A stretch of 64,000 nt of DNA from positions 1,698,001 through 1,762,000 of the forward strand of contig NC_053416.1 of NCBI RefSeq assembly GCF_016859285.1, given 5' to 3'. The number at the start of each line of letters is the position of its first letter. Position 1 is the stretch's first letter. Below the pieces are notes generated by a model. It saw only the letters and a list, made by a program, of their open reading frames with translations. It searched no databases and was not told the origin of the DNA. The position numbers and the translations under genes were made by a program. The stretch is from Xiphias gladius (taxonomy: Eukaryota; Chordata; Actinopteri; Istiophoriformes; Xiphiidae). Positions 13,601 to 25,165 of the stretch are shown in pieces.

Positions 13601-16600
13601 TCTGAACCTGCTGTAGACACTGTCTCGTCCTGTGTTGGTACAGAAACAATTAGTCAATAAGTCAGTTAAAGGAGTAGTTCAGCCTTTTGGAAAATGTCCC
13701 TGTTTGCATTTTTCCAAAAGATAAATTCATAAAAGCAAAACTAAGTTCGTTAAGTGGGAGACTAGCTTAGCATCGAAACTGGAAACGGGGGCAGACAGCT
13801 CTGTCCACCTGTCAGCAGCTCTAAAACTCACACAAGCAGAAATGTAACACAGCACGTTGTGGCTTTAGCTCTGATCTGATCACGTGCCGTTTAGTTTATC
13901 AGCTGTTCTTCGGTAAACGCTTGAAAACCAAACCTGACCTGAGTGATCTGGTTTTTCTTTGTAAACGGAACCCCCTTTGGGATTTTAGACCGCCCGTCTC
14001 GTTATATGAGCAGCTTGGGCTTCAGAACCAAAGACAGACATTTTGTCATCGTCTGTGACACTTTATACACGAGATCCTTAATTGATGCATTGAGAGACTA
14101 ATTACGAGATTAAGCGCTGTCCTACCAGCAGCATCAGGCTCAGGAAAATTAAACACGAAGACATGAATACATTCTTTATATTTAATCCTATATTTGTGCA
14201 GTGGGCACTTTGTTTCTGGTAAAAACAATTGATTCTTCATCAGCGAATCTGGAACCACGACAGTCCCAAAAAAGCAGAGCTGACTGGTTGCCGTGGTAAC
14301 CATTTGGTGTTCATGCTGCTTTCAACTATTTTTGTCCTCGTGTGTGCGCATGATAAAAAAGAAAAAAAAAAAATCAGACCTTCATGTGAGGCCGAATTAT
14401 ACATATTCTAATTTTTCCCATTGTCAACACTTGGTTTAGCCTTAATGTGATAGTGGTTTGTTGTTCAGTACAAACAACTTACACAATACTGGGTGCAGTA
14501 CCGGCTGGGTGCTTTGTGGATTTTTATATTTGTATTCAAAACGTAGAATTCTTGAAAACTAGTGTAGTTTGTCTCCTCTTTGGTGTCACCTGCGCTGCAT
14601 TTGATTCCGGTGGACATATTTTGAGAACGGTAAGATAATGGCATCCAGTTTCATGGCAGTAAACACAGCGCCGGGCCAAGCGCGCCTTTCCGAATCTGGG
14701 TGTGTGTGACAGCCGAACCCATGGCCACATCAGCAGACACACACGTTTTCACTTTAATTTTTTTCCCTTTTTCCTCATTTAAATTTACTTTTTACAGGTA
14801 ACTTTTATATAATGAATCAACCAGCACAGTTTAGATTTTTGCATTTTTCTTAGATGAAGCGAGTTCATTCTGCCTCGACAACACTTAAGTTCTGTTAACT
14901 TTAAGGTGCATTGACATCATTTTCTTTTGAGTTACCGTGCTGCTGGCGTGGGGTCTGGGGTACATCCCAATTCCCTTAACTGCATCCTCGTTTCCTTCAC
15001 TTGCGTCTTTTCCTTCTTTCTTTGTCCCTGCCACGAAACACACGTTTTTAGAGAGAGTTTTTTTTTTTTTTACCATAATATAACATCGACTGCTGTAAAT
15101 TACGTTGCTTTAGAGAACCACCGCTGTGAACGCTGTGTCATGGTTTAAGAATAACTACACTAAATAATCTCCCCCGTGTAATAATACTTCTCCTTAAAGC
15201 GCTCGACGGAATCTCTGCTCCATCAGACTGCGTTTAGCCAAAGACAGTTTGCAAATGGCTCTTGACCAGCAGAAGAGGAGTTTTTTAAATGAGCTGCTCT
15301 CCTCTATCAGCCGTTGTGGAATTTCAGCTGACCGCGCTGTGGGCTTAAAACATGCACTTGACGCTGATCTCAGTGGAGTTTGTTTCCCTGCTGCTGCTCC
15401 GAAAGCGTTGAGACCGTGGGCAGCTAAAGTCGGAGGACAGAGTTCAAACGTAGGTCAAATGAGTCCTTTTCAGATGCTGAGATGGATAATATAGATATGG
15501 ATATAATGCACTGGGTTTACCCGTCCACAGGTGATGGCGTCTGACGATCATCGTTTCCTGTCCAGTTCTCTGTACAGCTCGGGTGTTCTGGTGGCCTGGG
15601 ACCCCGCCCCCTTCTCCGCTGACCTCACTCAGGTGACGTTTACACACCGCATTCACACACCCGGCCCACTCTAAACTCCCGTATCGGCCTACGCGAGTCT
15701 CTCGCCCCTTAGGCCCACGTTTTAATGTCTTTGCTCATCGTCCGTGCAGTGGAAACAGTCAGAGAGAGTAAAAGTGTGTGTCCTGGTCATTATCAGTAAC
15801 GGTTGCCAGCTGTGTTGAATCCTCCAGAGCAATATAATGTTTTTAACAGAAGCCTATATGTGACCCCCCCCCCAACACACAGTGGTACAACAGGACAGAC
15901 TACCCCATCTTCATCCAGTACCAGCGATACAGGAGGCTGCATCCTCTGCAGCCTTTCTACATCCTGCATCCTCGCTTTGAGTGGCAGGTCTGGCAGAGGA
16001 TCCAAGACAACATGGCCGAACCCATCCAGAAGAACCCGCCCTCCTCCGGCTTCCTCGGTATGTCAAACAACGGCTCTCTCACCGCTTCCTGTTTACTCTG
16101 TTATCTCATAACATATCTGGGGAACACAAGATGACGGTTTGCGGTTAAGTGTAGCCTGCACTAGTTTAGGTGACTCTCTCCTGTTGTGTGATGATCTGAT
16201 GCTTTTCGTTGTCACAGCTGATCGTAAAACTGAATCTTGTGGGATTTTTGGTTTGTTGGTCCTAATACATTAGCACCTTTCACTATTTTCTGACATTTCT
16301 CAACGTGCAAGTTCAGATGGCCAAATGCTGAATGAAAAGATGCCTCCCAGTGGAGGGTTCAGGGCCTGGCCAAGTGTGTCCCCGGACTTGAATCCAACTG
16401 AACAGCTTTGGAGTATTGTAAAGTGGAAGGTCACAGTCCTGCTGGATTCAGATACAGGATGTTTTTTTGCCATTTCACGATTTTTCTATGTACCTCTTTC
16501 CGAAAAGGAACAATCCCACAGAGCATGTAGAAGTTTGCCGACCTCCTTGTTCCCTTTATTGTCTTGGGTTAAACCCATTTTAAACAACGTGAAGGGTGTG

Positions 16601-17377
16601 AAATAACATCTAGGTACAACTTTATAACGGACGAACTTACTTCTCGTATCCCAACATTTGAGAAGTTGTCTTTCCAAATCTCACGGTCAAGAACAAACAA
16701 ACAGACAAGACATCTGAAGATGTCACAGTATCACATTTTAACAGGCATTTTTGACAGTTGTTTGACATTTTATTGATAAAACGATTGATGGATTAATTGA
16801 AAAATAATATTCTGGTATTTATAGTATATTTTTATAAAATACTGATGAAGAGTGTAATACGCTTGGAAAATGTATTAAGTCTTGAGCCATATTCTCTTTT
16901 CCTTCCCTCTTTAGACGCCACGCTGCTCCTCGGCTGTAAATACTTCCACAAATCGCCTTTTTCAGTCAGATTAGGAGGATTTAAATTTCTTACCGATACA
17001 GCAACGATTTAAATTTAGCCATCGAAAAACCCTCAGTGTACTGAAGACACGTGCTAATTTAAAATTACACCTTTAAAAACCTCTTCTCCTCTGTGTCCCG
17101 CCCAGGCACCGTCCTGATGATGTCGCTGTGTGAGGTGGTGCACGTTTACGAGTTCCTGCCGTCGCGGAGAAAGACGGAGCTCTGCCATTACTACCAGCGT
17201 TTCTACGACGCCGCCTGCACGCTCGGCGCCTACCACCCGCTCTTGTACGAGAAGAACCTGGTCAAGCGGATGAACCGGGGCTCCGACCAGGACATCTACA
17301 CCCACGGGCGCGTCACGCTGCCTGGGTTCAGCAGGCTGAACTGCACCCAGGCCGCTGGAGGTTTACCCCGCCACTGA
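7410..17377 (+). CDS. st6gal1: Beta-galactoside alpha-2,6-sialyltransferase 1 (st6gal1), 7 coding exons
   Basis: The enzyme transfers sialic acid from CMP-Neu5Ac to terminal galactose of N-glycans in the Golgi. Exons: 7410-7601, 9901-10269, 11467-11731, 12791-12888, 15531-15632, 15883-16057 and 17106-17377. All have GT-AG borders and join in phase to 490 codons. Residues 1-16 are a short basic cytosolic tail, 17-36 a single membrane anchor (type II), and 37-190 a long stem. The L-motif starts [20 protein letters not shown] (257-276). The S-motif lies in [20 protein letters not shown] (393-412), motif III in YYDAAC-like residues 429-442, and the VS motif is His444...Glu449. The six cysteines equivalent to the human disulfide set are present (215, 257, 409, 427, 438, 480). 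[22 protein letters not shown] and [14 protein letters not shown] favour ST6GAL1 over ST6GAL2. Human ST6GAL1 has 406 residues, and the extra length lies in the stem. ST6GAL2 remains the alternative. Confidence 0.9.
7602..9900 (+). other. st6gal1 intron 1, with MITE fragment
   Basis: A reverse-oriented fragment of the 'GGGCTGCAACTAA' MITE family lies at 7764-7985 ('ctaatcaattagttgactga', 'tagttttctatgatagtaaa'). The rest contains no exon or named repeat that I can support. Short frames near 8864 and 9103 have no recognisable domain. Confidence 0.6.
9901..10269 (+). CDS. st6gal1: st6gal1 stem exon
   Basis: The exon has 123 codons, phase 0 to 0, between 'aatcccacag' and CAG|GTGAGA. It is basic and low in hydrophobic residues, with one N-glycosylation sequon (NHTHE). 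It ends [17 protein letters not shown], which aligns with the SSKNLIPRLQKIWKNYL segment just before the catalytic domain of human ST6GAL1. The first 100 residues have no counterpart that I recognise and account for the greater length of the fish protein. Confidence 0.87.
10270..11466 (+). other. st6gal1 intron 2, with minisatellite
   Basis: It is largely unrecognised sequence apart from the 31-bp minisatellite listed at 10797-10948. It ends in a pyrimidine-rich acceptor, 'tctgtttttcttccag'. Confidence 0.6.
10797..10948 (+). repeat. Minisatellite, about 31 bp x 5
   Basis: Five diverged units share the core TATCAATAACCTGGA followed by 'aa/cattaac..acca'. The period is 31-32 bases. Units differ at about one base in six, so it is an old array. 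Confidence 0.72.
11467..12888 (+). CDS. st6gal1: st6gal1 exons 3-4: start of catalytic domain and L-motif
   Basis: Exon 11467-11731 (88 codons plus one base) and exon 12791-12888 join in phase 1 to give [20 protein letters not shown]. Together they carry the complete L-motif, which binds CMP-sialic acid, through [13 protein letters not shown]. Cys215 (LLCQL) and Cys257 (KSCAVV) match the conserved disulfide cysteines. Confidence 0.92.
11732..12790 (+). other. st6gal1 intron 3
   Basis: It contains a T-tract followed by a short (CA)n at about 12183-12223 and otherwise no feature that I recognise. Confidence 0.55.
13020..13616 (+). mobile_element. Tc1-like DNA transposon, internally deleted (st6gal1 intron 4)
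   Basis: The first part reads as the N-terminal DNA-binding region of a Tc1-type transposase ('gctctgagcgttcccaggag', 'acagtggcctcaataactgt', 'ggaaccaccaggactcttcc'). It jumps directly to the family's 3' end ('gggtctgaatacttttgtca', 'tttcagtttttgatttttaa', closing 'cctttctgaacctgctgta' near 13616). The catalytic DDE core is missing, so it is a non-autonomous remnant. Confidence 0.8.
13664..13990 (+). repeat. Dispersed percomorph repeat ('AAAGGAGTAGTTCAGC' type)
   Basis: It opens 'gttaaaggagtagttcagcc' and then has 'gactagcttagcatcgaaac', 'gctctgtccacctgtcagca' and 'ctaaaactcacac', the order of a very common percomorph repeat. It abuts the Tc1 remnant at 13020-13616. Confidence 0.6.
13991..15530 (+). 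other. Remainder of st6gal1 intron 4
   Basis: It holds short A- and T-tracts (14357, 15060) and no exon that I can support. The phrase 'catccagtttcatggca' at 14642 recurs at 45785 and, slightly changed, near 47655, so it is probably a piece of another dispersed repeat. Confidence 0.5.
15531..16057 (+). CDS. st6gal1: st6gal1 exons 5-6: central catalytic domain
   Basis: Exon 15531-15632 (34 codons, [20 protein letters not shown]) and exon 15883-16057 ([10 protein letters not shown] ... [19 protein letters not shown] ... NPPSSGFL|G). Asn345 in NRT is a sequon. The second exon ends in phase 1 at the start of the S-motif, the usual position for an intron in this family. Confidence 0.92.
16058..17105 (+). 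other. st6gal1 intron 6, with Tc1 and MITE fragments
   Basis: Two reverse-oriented pieces of the 'GGGCTGCAACTAA' MITE family lie at about 16190-16302 and 16700-16815, flanking a Tc1 transposase fragment (listed separately). The rest is unrecognised. Confidence 0.6.
16318..16445 (+). mobile_element. Tc1/mariner transposase fragment
   Basis: The frame encodes [19 protein letters not shown], the signature around the second catalytic Asp and the Glu of Tc1-type transposases (usual form WPSQSPDLNPIEHLW). Only about 40 codons survive. Confidence 0.8.
17106..17377 (+). CDS. st6gal1: st6gal1 last exon: S-motif, motif III, VS motif, stop
   Basis: It begins in phase 1 after 'cgcccag' and encodes [20 protein letters not shown], then [20 protein letters not shown] and [16 protein letters not shown], ending [13 protein letters not shown]-stop. 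His444 and Glu449 of the VS motif are present. The last 10 residues after Cys480 extend past the usual C terminus of human ST6GAL1, where the protein ends at the equivalent cysteine. Confidence 0.93.
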
Positions 17378-17535
17378 CTGAGAAAAGCAGTGAAGCGAAG
17401 CACACATTAACACACACCCTTACCCCAACGCTAACCTAAACCTGATTCTTACCTGAACCCTAAAACCAAGTCTGTAACTGGTCCTAGCAGAGATAGAAGT
17501 ACAAGCACACGCGCGCACACACACACACACACGAG
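17378..17535 (+). repeat. st6gal1 3' region with CCTAA-rich repeat and (CA)n
   Basis: Just after the stop codon come degenerate C/T/A phrases ('ctaacctaaacctgattctt', 'acctgaaccctaaaaccaag') ending in a short (CA)n at 17516-17532. I recognise this as a common fish repeat often mistaken for telomeric sequence. A related scrap lies at 17795-17850. Confidence 0.55.
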
Positions 17536-20500
17536 ATGCAAAGCAGAACCCTGCATGAAGAACACGTAACGACGAGGTCAGGCGCATGAAAACTTCATAC
17601 TCACTGCCAAGCAGGAGGAGCGACGTTGCCACTCACGATAAATATGACGTGTTGTTATCACACACTGCAAACACTGGAATACACACATTTCTTCGTCATA
17701 GCACAAGAGGACACACACACACACACACTCTGGAGTCCAATCAACTGACAGATGTCGCACACGAACTTATGAGGACATTCCACTGACAATATTCATCCAT
17801 GAACCCTAAACTGACCCTGAGCTCAACCCTTAAAGGACCATACCGCTGTTTTTGAAAGTTATAGCCAGCAAACCAGAACCTGTGTATACTTAACATTACT
17901 GCCAAACTTTTTAAAAGCACTTGTCCCCAACTCTTTTGGCTTGCGACCCCTTAAAAAGAAGCAACGTGCACTTGTGAACTCTCATCACTGGCTGCACATG
18001 TCTGCTTCTGACCAGACAGTGATTGTCTTTAGAGGTAAAATGCTTGTAACCCCTTAAATTTGTCTTGCGACCCCTTGTAGCCGCAGCTCTAAAGCGATTT
18101 TTAGTTTGACTTGCAGTCATGCGGACAGACATCAGCTCCCACACACTGTCGGGCCTCACGTTTCATTTGGTCAAAAGGCTCTGAAAACAGCTGGTCGCTC
18201 TGGTTTTCATCGAACAAACAGGAGGAAATCCTGCGTTTGCCGGGGACCATCTTCAGCGGCGGATTGATGCGCATTTCGTGCTGTACTGAGAATCTGTCCC
18301 GTGCTTTTTTCTGCAGAAAACTCAACTCCTGCATGTCTGAGCATCAATGAGTTTTTAAAATAGTCTCTTGTTGCAACCTACCAGCGATTTAAAAAAAAAA
18401 AAAAGCACAAAAATCATCACATTAAACATTCCCTCTGATGCAGTTACTATCTCAAACAAACTAATGGCACACTCTTGAAAACTGCAAATCAGTGATATTA
18501 GCTATACACAAGTTATGGTTTATGGACTGAAACATGCAAAAACAAATAGTATGGTCCTTAACCCTTAACCAGACCTCAGTCTTAAACCGAACCCTGGAGA
18601 ACGGAGATTTGGCCAAATGGACCATTCACACCATTCAGACCCGTAGGGAGAGAGGAAGCCTTTACCTTTGAAATGTGTGTATATGCTGTTTTATTCCACT
18701 GTGAAGCGCCGCGGTCCTGCCCCTCACTCTTCCACTTCCATGTTTTGGGGCAATTTTTCTTTTGTCTATCTTTGATGGTAGAGTCTGGCAGGAGGTCGCC
18801 AGTGAAGTAAGGACTTAGGTTTTTTCGATCAGTCCCTGGATCAGCCTTTCGCCTCCGACGCCGCTTCCCTCACATCTGCTCACACCGAGGACCGATCTGC
18901 TTCAGTGCTGTTATTCAGCTCAGTTTCAACTTCGACTTCGGAGTTCGTAAAGACTCACAGTCAGCCTGTGTCCTCATGGCACGTTACTCTATGAGAAAGA
19001 CGGAAAATATAGCTGCTTTTCTTTGGTTCCAGACTAGTTTCAAGTGCCCTGGATTGTCGTTTTAGGGATTTTTTACTGCCCTATTTTCAAGGCTTGATAG
19101 GCACCTCTTCTGCTGTGGCTTGAGCTCAGCGCTGTCCTCCAAATAAAACTGGACATTGCATGTTCTAAAACTAAATACCAGCTTCCTGACTGCGACCGGC
19201 GTTGCTGTAGTGTCCACCGGGGTTTAAATTGGGATCCGGGGGGGGGCTTTTCGAATGACATTGCAGAAAATAGTTGATGACGTACCACAAAATAATTCAC
19301 CTCCATTGTAATGTTGAATCTCAAATTGGATCTAACCGTCTAAATATCCAGACACCATTAGAGAGAAGCGAGAACATTTTTAGTTTTATTCTAAGCATTT
19401 ATTCATTTGTTTGCTTGTTTTTTTTTTTTTATTGGTTATTTAGGTGAAGCGACCCTTTAAATTAATTTGAGGGTCCACGAAGCTCTGTGAAGTCCCAGAA
19501 GACGTTAATACAACACCCCGGATACACGGGCCACTGGCAGACGGTTTGTTTTCTTGTCTATGCATAAAAACAGACTGAGGCAACTACAGCATCTACAGTA
19601 ACTTATAGACTGAGCACAACAAATAGTGTTTTCATCTGTTGCCTTATTTTTTATTTACTTAAGTATTTAGATCAGTTCTCAACACGCCAGGAAAAAATCT
19701 AGTGATTCTCCAGAGGAAACAATATCTAGACTTTTGCTGAAGATAACAAATGAAGCATCGGCATCGGTGGCACCGGGCTCATCCTGATCGGGGAACGCTT
19801 CGTTCCCACCGATTTCACCGTAGAAGCCGTGAAACCGTGTGGAGCGGCTCACCTGTTCACCTGTGTGCTGTGCGGGAAAGGTTTCAGCTTCATGGGGCTC
19901 CCGTAAGGTCAAAGTGTCACACCACAAGATTCAAATAATTCATGAAGTCACCACGGCTGTGCCTCAACAGCCCCCCCCATCTCAGTGTGGAGACACAGTC
20001 TGGATCCTGCTGCAGTGTGACGGCCACAGTTGTTCAGTAAAGTGGAGGAAAAGGAGCTGCCTATTCTACATGGGTTGGGTCAGGGGGAGACCGCGTCTGA
20101 AAGCTGAGGTGTGGGAGTCCTGAAGGAGATGGAGCCGATGGGTCTCCGGCCCAGTTTAACCCCTGGTGTCCGAGACCGGACACAAATCGGATGTTTGTCA
20201 AAATACGAAGTAAACATCCTCAAAATGGACTCAAACTGTTAAACTGAATAGATTGAAAACATTTGGGCACGTACTTCTACACCAAACCCAGCTGGATCGG
20301 TGATTAGCTTGATACAATAGTCACACAACAAGCCAGCTTCCTTGCTCCTTATGGGACAATGACCCCTAAAAACAGGTTCGGCTTTTGTTTACTGAGCTCT
20401 GCCCACGAGTCCCTGGAACTAAATCTGGGCTCTGACCGGGAGGTGGTACCGAGCCCAGGTTCTAGGTACCTTCACAGGGGACCGTGCAACGGCCCTGTTT

Positions 20501-23500
20501 GCTGAGGCGGCACAGCATTAATAACACAGGACGCGTGTTGACATGAGCGCTGCAGGGAAGTGTGTCTAAATACACAAATTCCAAATGTCCCGCATGGGCG
20601 TTTTGCTGACGTGGTCTGTCTGTGGGAACTGCAGACTATGTGCAGTGCTGGAAAGCACATCACTAGTTTAACTACGTTTTCCAGTCACTATCAGGTAGCC
20701 TTGGTGTTTTCAGAATCACCTAAAGTTCGTAGTAGCAAAGTGCAGTTTCCACTAAGTAGCAAGGCGGCGACCAAATGCTACGTCCTGACAGTTTTAGCTT
20801 GTGGGCCCAGAAATGAGTGGGACTGTTTCCCACCAGGGCCCGTATTTATCAAACCCGTAAGAATGACAGTACAGAAGCGTCCGAAGCTTCAGCATTAAAG
20901 CAGCTGCCGTCAGAGTGTGAGCAATAAGACGCGCTCATCAACTGAAGTGTAAAAGTCATTTTAAAGAGCAACGGTCAGCTGATCGCATGACCGATCAGAG
21001 AGGGAATAGCCGATCGGAGGTATCGATTGACCCTACAGCTGCCATATTGTACGTTCTTACAGCTTATTCACCGGTATGTTATTCTTCAAGAACGCGTAGA
21101 AGCTTTAAAAAGGTCATTTTATTAGTGTGAAATCTTTAAATCTCCAGGAATAGTTAGTTCAGACAGAGACTGTGAATCACATCAGCATCAGATTTATTCA
21201 TACATGATACATGATAAATGCAAAATAAAAAAGACAGAGGTGTAACATCTTATCTAAAACCACTCTATTTTTAATTATCTGCTTATGTATCATTCTGGTT
21301 TGTGAAGCACAGCGGAGACACAAAGCGGGAACCTCCAGCCGCAGCCGTACAGCACTGGCAGGCCCCCGCCCCAATAAAGCCGCTGAGCTTTTCCCTTCCG
21401 TATTGTGCATAAAAAAACTTTCGCATCATCATTTACAAGTCTGCCGTAGGTAACGATGGAAATCTCTGTCTCAAACACAAAACGCTCTGTATATACTCCG
21501 ACTCTGGTATCCACCTTCTCATGCGACCCCAGAGAAAACAAACGGAGGACGTCGCTAAAATGTCGGACTGCTCCTTTAAAAAAAAGACACCTGTGGAGAG
21601 TCAGTGACCACGCGTGCTCCTACCTGCTCTCACACCTCTGTGAACCCGTTTATTGGAGACAATGCTACCTGCACGTGACTTGACTCCCAGCTGCTTCCCT
21701 CGTCTTACCAGTGAACCAACGACACGTCCCTCCACTAAAGACTTAAACAGACTCCTGTAAGTTTTGTAAGCACTTTGTCGACCCTGTAACAACCTATTCC
21801 CGGTCCTGTTTTTATAATCCCTATGTAGTGTGTATATTATCGCTCTGTGGCGGGATCCCGTTGACGAAGCAGAACAGAGTTTTATCTCTACGAACATTCG
21901 CGTGGTCCGTCAGAGGAACATCTGCTGAGGGACACCGGGCCTCACTGCGACATTTCCTTAGGAAACTGGTTGGTCGAAACGAGCTGACGCAGATCTGCTC
22001 CTGCACAACTGAGTGTCTGGTGCAACAGAAAAAACTGGGGCATCATGTTTGTGTTTTCTTGATGAGAATATTTCACTGGTAACCGAAAAAAAAAAAAAAT
22101 CTGTAACTTTCTTGTGTTAACAACATACCATCTTATCGTGTTACACGTTTGATTCAACGAGATGCAAGAGCGGTTCGGTGAAATAACGAGAAAGTTTTGT
22201 GATAAAACAAGATACAAGAAGAAAAGGTTCCTGTAAAAACAGAGTAAAGTGTCTTTTTAACTTGACACTTCCAAAAACGAGAACAGTTTCTCGTTGAAAT
22301 GAGCCGTTTGCGTATTTACCATCAAAATTCACCAGACACCAGAGGCCAGGTGTCGTTGTCCGGGACGACGCTGGTGCTGACTGCGCTTCCTCTGATTTGG
22401 ATTCACCGGCTGATTTACGCTTCACTAGCTGAACCCAGTCTTTCTCTCCAGCTAAGTCATTTTATACTTTTAACTCTGAAATGTTTTGAGTTAAGAGGAG
22501 AGAAGCCGGCATCTTGAAGCTAAAATCCATGAATGAATGAGAAGGGGGCAACAACCACCATTCCAATCGCAGCTTTGACAAGGATTTCTTCTTCGCTGTT
22601 CAAATTTCGCGCCCTCTGACCGTCTGAAATGTTTCGGGAAGTAAAACTCCGGTCCGCTGCTGTGTTTTCAGTATTACCACAGTGAAGAAGAGCCTCGAGG
22701 GCATTCCCGCCTCTACTGTACGATTACTGACGCATGTGTTCTGCAAACGTTTTCTCCGAACTAGTGTAGCAACGGGAGGAAGCAAGAACAAACTACATCT
22801 CTGATAAGCAGAGAGATTGTCCGCATGGCACGATTGCAGCTTTTACTCCTTCCTTTTTTTCCCCTCGCTCAACCTGACCATTGATGTAAAACACGCATAT
22901 TCTTATCGGCATCACCACGTGCTCGTTTGCATGCAAACAGGGACAGTGAGCCTGGCATGCGAGGCTCCCTGAGGGATGGATTTTATGCTTAAACGAAACG
23001 AAGTCCACGTTCTGTCAGGACAAACCGACCGGTCCAGTGTCCTGACCTGGATTAATCAACCGGGCAAAGAAGGCAACGGCCCCGAAAGTCCCGGGCTGCT
23101 GGTCAAGTGCTTCGGTAATTTGATCAGTTGCACATTTGTTGAGGAAACTGCACCACTCAACCACAAAATTAACGAAGGCAGGTCCTGGCAGACACTGTAC
23201 GATGTTATTGGCGATTTGACACAACGTCCATTTTAGCCGCCCTTTCTCGGCGATTGCACCGTACGTTGCACTGAAGGCAAAGACGTAAAAATGAGAGAAG
23301 GGCACTTTGAACAAAAAGCAAGAAGCAAAAGAGAATCCATCCAAATGTTTCCCTCCGGCTGCTGCCGTGTGAATGTGAGCTGATGAACAGCTGGTGGAGC
23401 CGCTTCTCCATTCGCTGCCGTTAAACCACCACAGAAGAAGAGGACGCGGCGAGACGTGGTCGTTAAAGGAGCTGCAGTCAAAGCTCAGACGATGGGAAAC

Positions 23501-24851
23501 CGTGTGGAGAACGCGATGGAAACATGACGTTTCTGCTGGTTTCGTGTGTTGACGTGAGGAAGGTTCCAGTCTCCTCGTCGTTTTTTTTTACGGGCAAATT
23601 AAATTGAAATTGTGCAGAAAAACAGCTGGATGGAAATGCACTCTACACTTTGTCTGCTCTGCGGCGAATTGGGCTTAAGTCATAATCCTCCTTTATCCGC
23701 TAAACGCATTTAGACTAATTTGTTACCACCAACGGGATGAATTTCAGAATTCAAGCACCAGCACATAAATAATATGTCACCGAATCTGGAGGAGCAGAGC
23801 AGCCCGTTCGTGCTGTTACAAGTTTGGCTACAGAGATTTATGAAGGACACAAGTTGCCCGAGTCCAGAGCACCTGTTCAGAGAACTCTGGGAAGAGCGTT
23901 TCCACCTCGTGTCTGAAATTTTTCAGGGGTGAAACTTAAATCCGCGCAGTGTCTGCCCGACTTTATGTTGCCGTAGGGAACCTGTAGAGAACTCCTGGGC
24001 CAAAACCTGGTTGTAACGCCTTTATTATTTTACTCCATATTGTGCTCGCGTGGTGCATACTCCTAAATGAAGCTGTGTCTGATCCGAGTACCGCAACCAG
24101 AAAAAACCCCCTGGGAACTGGAGGTGCTGATCCAGCACGGGAGGTGCCGGCTGTACTGGTCGGTTTCCGGGCCTCTCGGCACACACCGGGCTGAAGCTGC
24201 ACGAATCAGAGCTCGAGCAAAGCCTCCAGGAAACAAAATGGCTCTGCCGTTGTCTTTCGAATCATTTCAGTTTCATGCTTTTCTTTTCTTACCTGGACGT
24301 ACTTGTCCATGCGGGAGGCAAACACTTGAATAATGATGTCACTGCATTTTTAGAGGAGAACATTTTCTCCGTACGCAGTTGCTTTCTGGTCCCAACTCCT
24401 GCTCCTTTAATTTCAGCCTTCACGTTTCTGTTTGTCTCCGCTGACAGATGCACTTTCTCCTCTGCTTTGCCTTCATCCTCTCGGTCTCTGAGAGGGTTGG
24501 TTGTTAAGCTGTTGACTGTGGTTTCATGTGGTTAATTAATTTTTTTCTCCTGTGGCACTGAACACTTGTCACCTGATATGAGAACAAAAATGACTTTTGT
24601 GTGAATTTCATATCGATGGCAAAATCTTCTTTCTTTTCTCTCTGTGGCTTTTTGAGGACGTGAACTCCCGGCGTCGCCACGTGTCAGTGCTCGAGTTCAG
24701 TTTTCCTTTCATTCGTCTTAAACCGACGAGAAAATGCCAAACATACAGATTGCCTGTTCCTGAGTGAAGGACGAGCCCAGATTTTTAACCCGTCTTATTT
24801 CTATTAATGTTGTTGGGTTACATGATGTAAAGCCTGTGTAATAATTTAACA
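17536..24851. other. st6gal1 downstream or 3' UTR region; no gene recognised
   Basis: A second short (CA)n lies at 17707-17728. Around 17930-18085 the phrase 'cttttggcttgcgacccctt' and its near repeat look like a decayed hAT-type MITE. An ATTAAA at 18421 is a possible early poly(A) signal. A short open frame at about 19780-19904 includes LFTCVLCGKGFSF, reminiscent of half a C2H2 finger but with no histidine pair following. No other frame has domain support. Whether part of this is the st6gal1 3' UTR cannot be told without transcripts. Confidence 0.5.
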
Positions 24852-25165
24852 CAGTGGTTCCCAACCTTGGGGTCAGGGGGGTGGACAGGGGGGCTTTTAG
24901 GTTTTTATTCTGATTAAAAGGCCAGGAAACCGCGTTCTTCAGTTCTTACAATCGCAGAATTCAAGCTCTACCAGCAGTAACGTGTTCTTTTGCCCCCCGA
25001 TTTTGGCTCTCAGGCAACGAGCCGCCCCTTCTTCCTTGTGGAGGAGGCCTGCAGAAGGAAAAATGGCTGGTTTGGTTGCACGCAACTCTGAGCCAGTTTA
25101 ACCAGTGATGACGGGAAGTAGCTTGATTTTAAAGGATCACGAGCCGAAAAGGTTGGGAACCGCTG
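24852..25165 (+). mobile_element. hAT-like MITE with terminal inverted repeats
   Basis: The left end is CAGTGGTTCCCAACCTTGG. The right end, reverse-complemented, is CAGCGGTTCCCAACCTTTTC. The outermost 15 bases match at 14 positions. Flanking octamers ATTTAACA (24844-24851) and ATGTAACG (25166-25173) agree at six of eight positions, as expected for an aged 8-bp hAT target-site duplication. It is about 314 bp long and has no coding capacity. Confidence 0.82.

Noticed and set aside
17400-17480. Telomere-like CCTAAACC phrases after st6gal1
   Set aside because: They are degenerate and short, and match a known type of fish dispersed repeat rather than an interstitial telomere array.
19750-19938. 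Possible C2H2 zinc finger (LFTCVLCGKGFSF)
   Set aside because: It is a single half-finger without the histidine pair and ends at a stop after four residues. It lacks paired splice sites and has no neighbouring fingers.
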